6,264 bases of DNA from an uncultured Acidimicrobiaceae bacterium. GTDB taxonomy: Bacteria; Actinomycetota; Acidimicrobiia; Acidimicrobiales; UBA8592. Shown here piece by piece: positions 5,414 through 6,264 of this stretch. The notes under the pieces are model-generated. The model had not been told where the DNA came from. It saw only the letters and a list, made by a program, of their open reading frames with translations, and did no database searches. The DNA is taken from positions 1 to 6,264 of the forward strand of contig CAJWET010000099.1 in assembly GCA_913031515.1 (NCBI GenBank), given 5' to 3'. The stretch's first letter is position 1. Each line of letters opens with the position of its first letter. A program made the position numbers and the translations under genes.

Positions 5414-5866
5414 TTATTTGCGCTTCTTCTCAAAGAACTCGTGCAATAACAAAGCGCATTCATCTGGAAGAACGCGTCCGGTAACTTTGAACTCATGGTT
5501 AAGGCGCGGATCACTTCCGATATTGTACAGACTACCTAACGCTCCACTTTTGGGATCGTCCGTTCCGAAAATAACTCTTTCAAACCGTGCTAGTACGGCT
5601 GCACCTGCACACATAGAACATGGCTCAAGGGTAGAGACAAGAACCGCCCCATCTAATCTGGAAGAATTCAATTTTTTCGAAGCTTCCCTAATAGCAAGCA
5701 TCTCAGCATGTGCTGTTGGATCATTCGACTTTTCTCGTTCGTTGTGACATGAAGCAAGCACTTCTCCATTGAGAATAACCAATGCTCCTATAGGGAGATC
5801 ATCATGGGCCAAAGATAGCTTTGCTTCTGATATAGCGAGCTTCATCCATTCCTCTTCACTGCTCAT
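5414..5866 (-). CDS. tadA: tRNA-specific adenosine deaminase
   Basis: TadA converts adenosine 34 to inosine in the anticodon of tRNA-Arg(ACG), and is normally essential. The 150 residues match the usual length. Zinc-site motifs are complete: HAE (53-55, with His53 as ligand and Glu55 as the proton shuttle) and PCSMC (82-86, with Cys83 and Cys86). Other TadA features are PIGALV (25-30), HNERE (41-45), and the C-terminal DPKSGALGSLYNI and LLHEFFEKKRK. The ATG at 5866 has AAAGGA on its strand (5880-5875), eight bases upstream. A second AAAGGAT lies slightly further up. The SnoaL-like gene ends 43 bases upstream on the same strand and the MenJ-like gene begins 67 bases downstream, which fits an operon. 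It probably acts on tRNA-Arg, not on the nearby tRNA-Ser. Confidence 0.97.
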   Translation of the reverse strand: MSSEEEWMKLAISEAKLSLAHDDLPIGALVILNGEVLASCHNEREKSNDPTAHAEMLAIREASKKLNSSRLDGAVLVSTLEPCSMCAGAAVLARFERVIFGTDDPKSGALGSLYNIGSDPRLNHEFKVTGRVLPDECALLLHEFFEKKRK

Positions 5867-5909
5867 AACTCCGATCCTTTCTTTCCCCGAAATCCTTTAG
5901 TAACCCGCA

Positions 5910-6264
5910 TCACAATTCGCTTTCAAGGTACCGGCCAGTTTCTTCAACATGTGCAATCAATGACCGGAAATGCCACCTTCCGTCTATTCGGGCATATTGG
6001 TCTTCGTAGTGGCCGATTATTCGAAAAAACGAGCCATCGGAATGGGAGTACAACATAATGAAGCGCCACGACCCTTCTGCTTCATCCCCGGAAACATCTA
6101 TAACTGGGTTTGTAACCATATGGGAAGAATGGAGAATAAATCCAGCAGAACGAAGGGAAAACATGAATGCAGCTATTGCTTCTCTTCCTACTTTAGGCTC
6201 ATTTCCAGCTGAACCGATTTTTCCCGTTTGCTGCCAAGTCCCATTTTCGATGAATAGAGCGGCG
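5910..6264 (-). CDS. SnoaL-like/NTF2-fold protein, 5' end outside window
   Basis: The frame ends at TGA (5912-5910) and stays open to the window edge, giving 117 visible residues. Upstream of the apparent ATG at 6164 the frame reads AALFIENGTWQQTG and then EPKVGREAIAAF, typical of the N-terminal part of SnoaL-like domains. The true start therefore lies beyond 6264. Downstream are HMVTNPVIDVSGDEAEGSW, a strand-rich YSHSDGSFFRIIGHYEDQY and RIDGRWHFRSL, the usual second half of the cone-shaped fold. The family includes small cyclases, isomerases and hydroxylase-associated proteins, plus many of unknown role. No specific substrate can be given. It precedes tadA by 43 bases on the same strand and may be co-transcribed with it. 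Confidence 0.88.
   Translation of the reverse strand, partial: AALFIENGTWQQTGKIGSAGNEPKVGREAIAAFMFSLRSAGFILHSSHMVTNPVIDVSGDEAEGSWRFIMLYSHSDGSFFRIIGHYEDQYARIDGRWHFRSLIAHVEETGRYLESEL

Noticed and set aside
5910..6164. SnoaL-like protein as a complete 84-residue gene starting at 6164
   Set aside because: The frame continues upstream to the window edge with typical N-terminal SnoaL-type sequence, so the Met at 6164 is internal and the gene is cut by the window.

Overview
This 6.26 kb window looks like ordinary chromosome from an uncultivated, gene-dense bacterium. Spot counts of a few lines put GC in the mid-40s percent. The best lineage clue is the flavoprotein at 4123-5346, whose length and conserved blocks resemble the actinobacterial menaquinone reductase MenJ. 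Two starts without a Shine-Dalgarno motif (1221 and 3459) each have a TANNNT -10-like hexamer ending six bases upstream. Leaderless genes of this kind are common in actinobacteria. I infer an actinobacterium of moderate GC, perhaps a free-living Acidimicrobiia-like lineage, but the lineage is not proven. Every base lies in or within about 120 bases of a gene, so no gene-free stretch reaches 300 bases.

Left block, plus strand (1-2809): the 3' part of a MaoC-like hot-dog hydratase, two classical short-chain dehydrogenase/reductases (SDRs), and a FetB/UPF0014 membrane permease. The gaps are 17 and 27 bases, then a 4-base overlap. The hydratase and an SDR resemble the hydration and oxidation steps of an acyl-CoA pathway, but the substrate cannot be read. 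FetB normally works with an ATPase (FetA), and none is present here.

Middle (2806-4105): a minus-strand shikimate kinase-like gene meets fetB tail to tail, with the stop codons sharing four bases. It diverges from a plus-strand VOC/glyoxalase-family gene across a 116-base spacer that carries two copies of a GGAATATTC palindrome 41 bp apart. A complete tRNA-Ser(CGA) gene with encoded CCA follows.

Right block, minus strand (4123-6264): a SnoaL/NTF2-like gene cut by the window edge, then the tRNA adenosine deaminase gene tadA, then the MenJ-like reductase. They lie in this transcriptional order and could be one operon. The MenJ-like gene converges on the tRNA with 17 bases between them and no visible terminator.

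I see no transposase, integrase, CRISPR array, phage gene, toxin-antitoxin pair or clear new defence or biosynthetic system. The points worth a second look are small: active-site deviations in three enzymes (MaoC, first SDR, shikimate kinase), an orphan fetB coupled to an SDR, possible leaderless starts, a three-codon mini-ORF on a start codon, and paired palindromes in two spacers.
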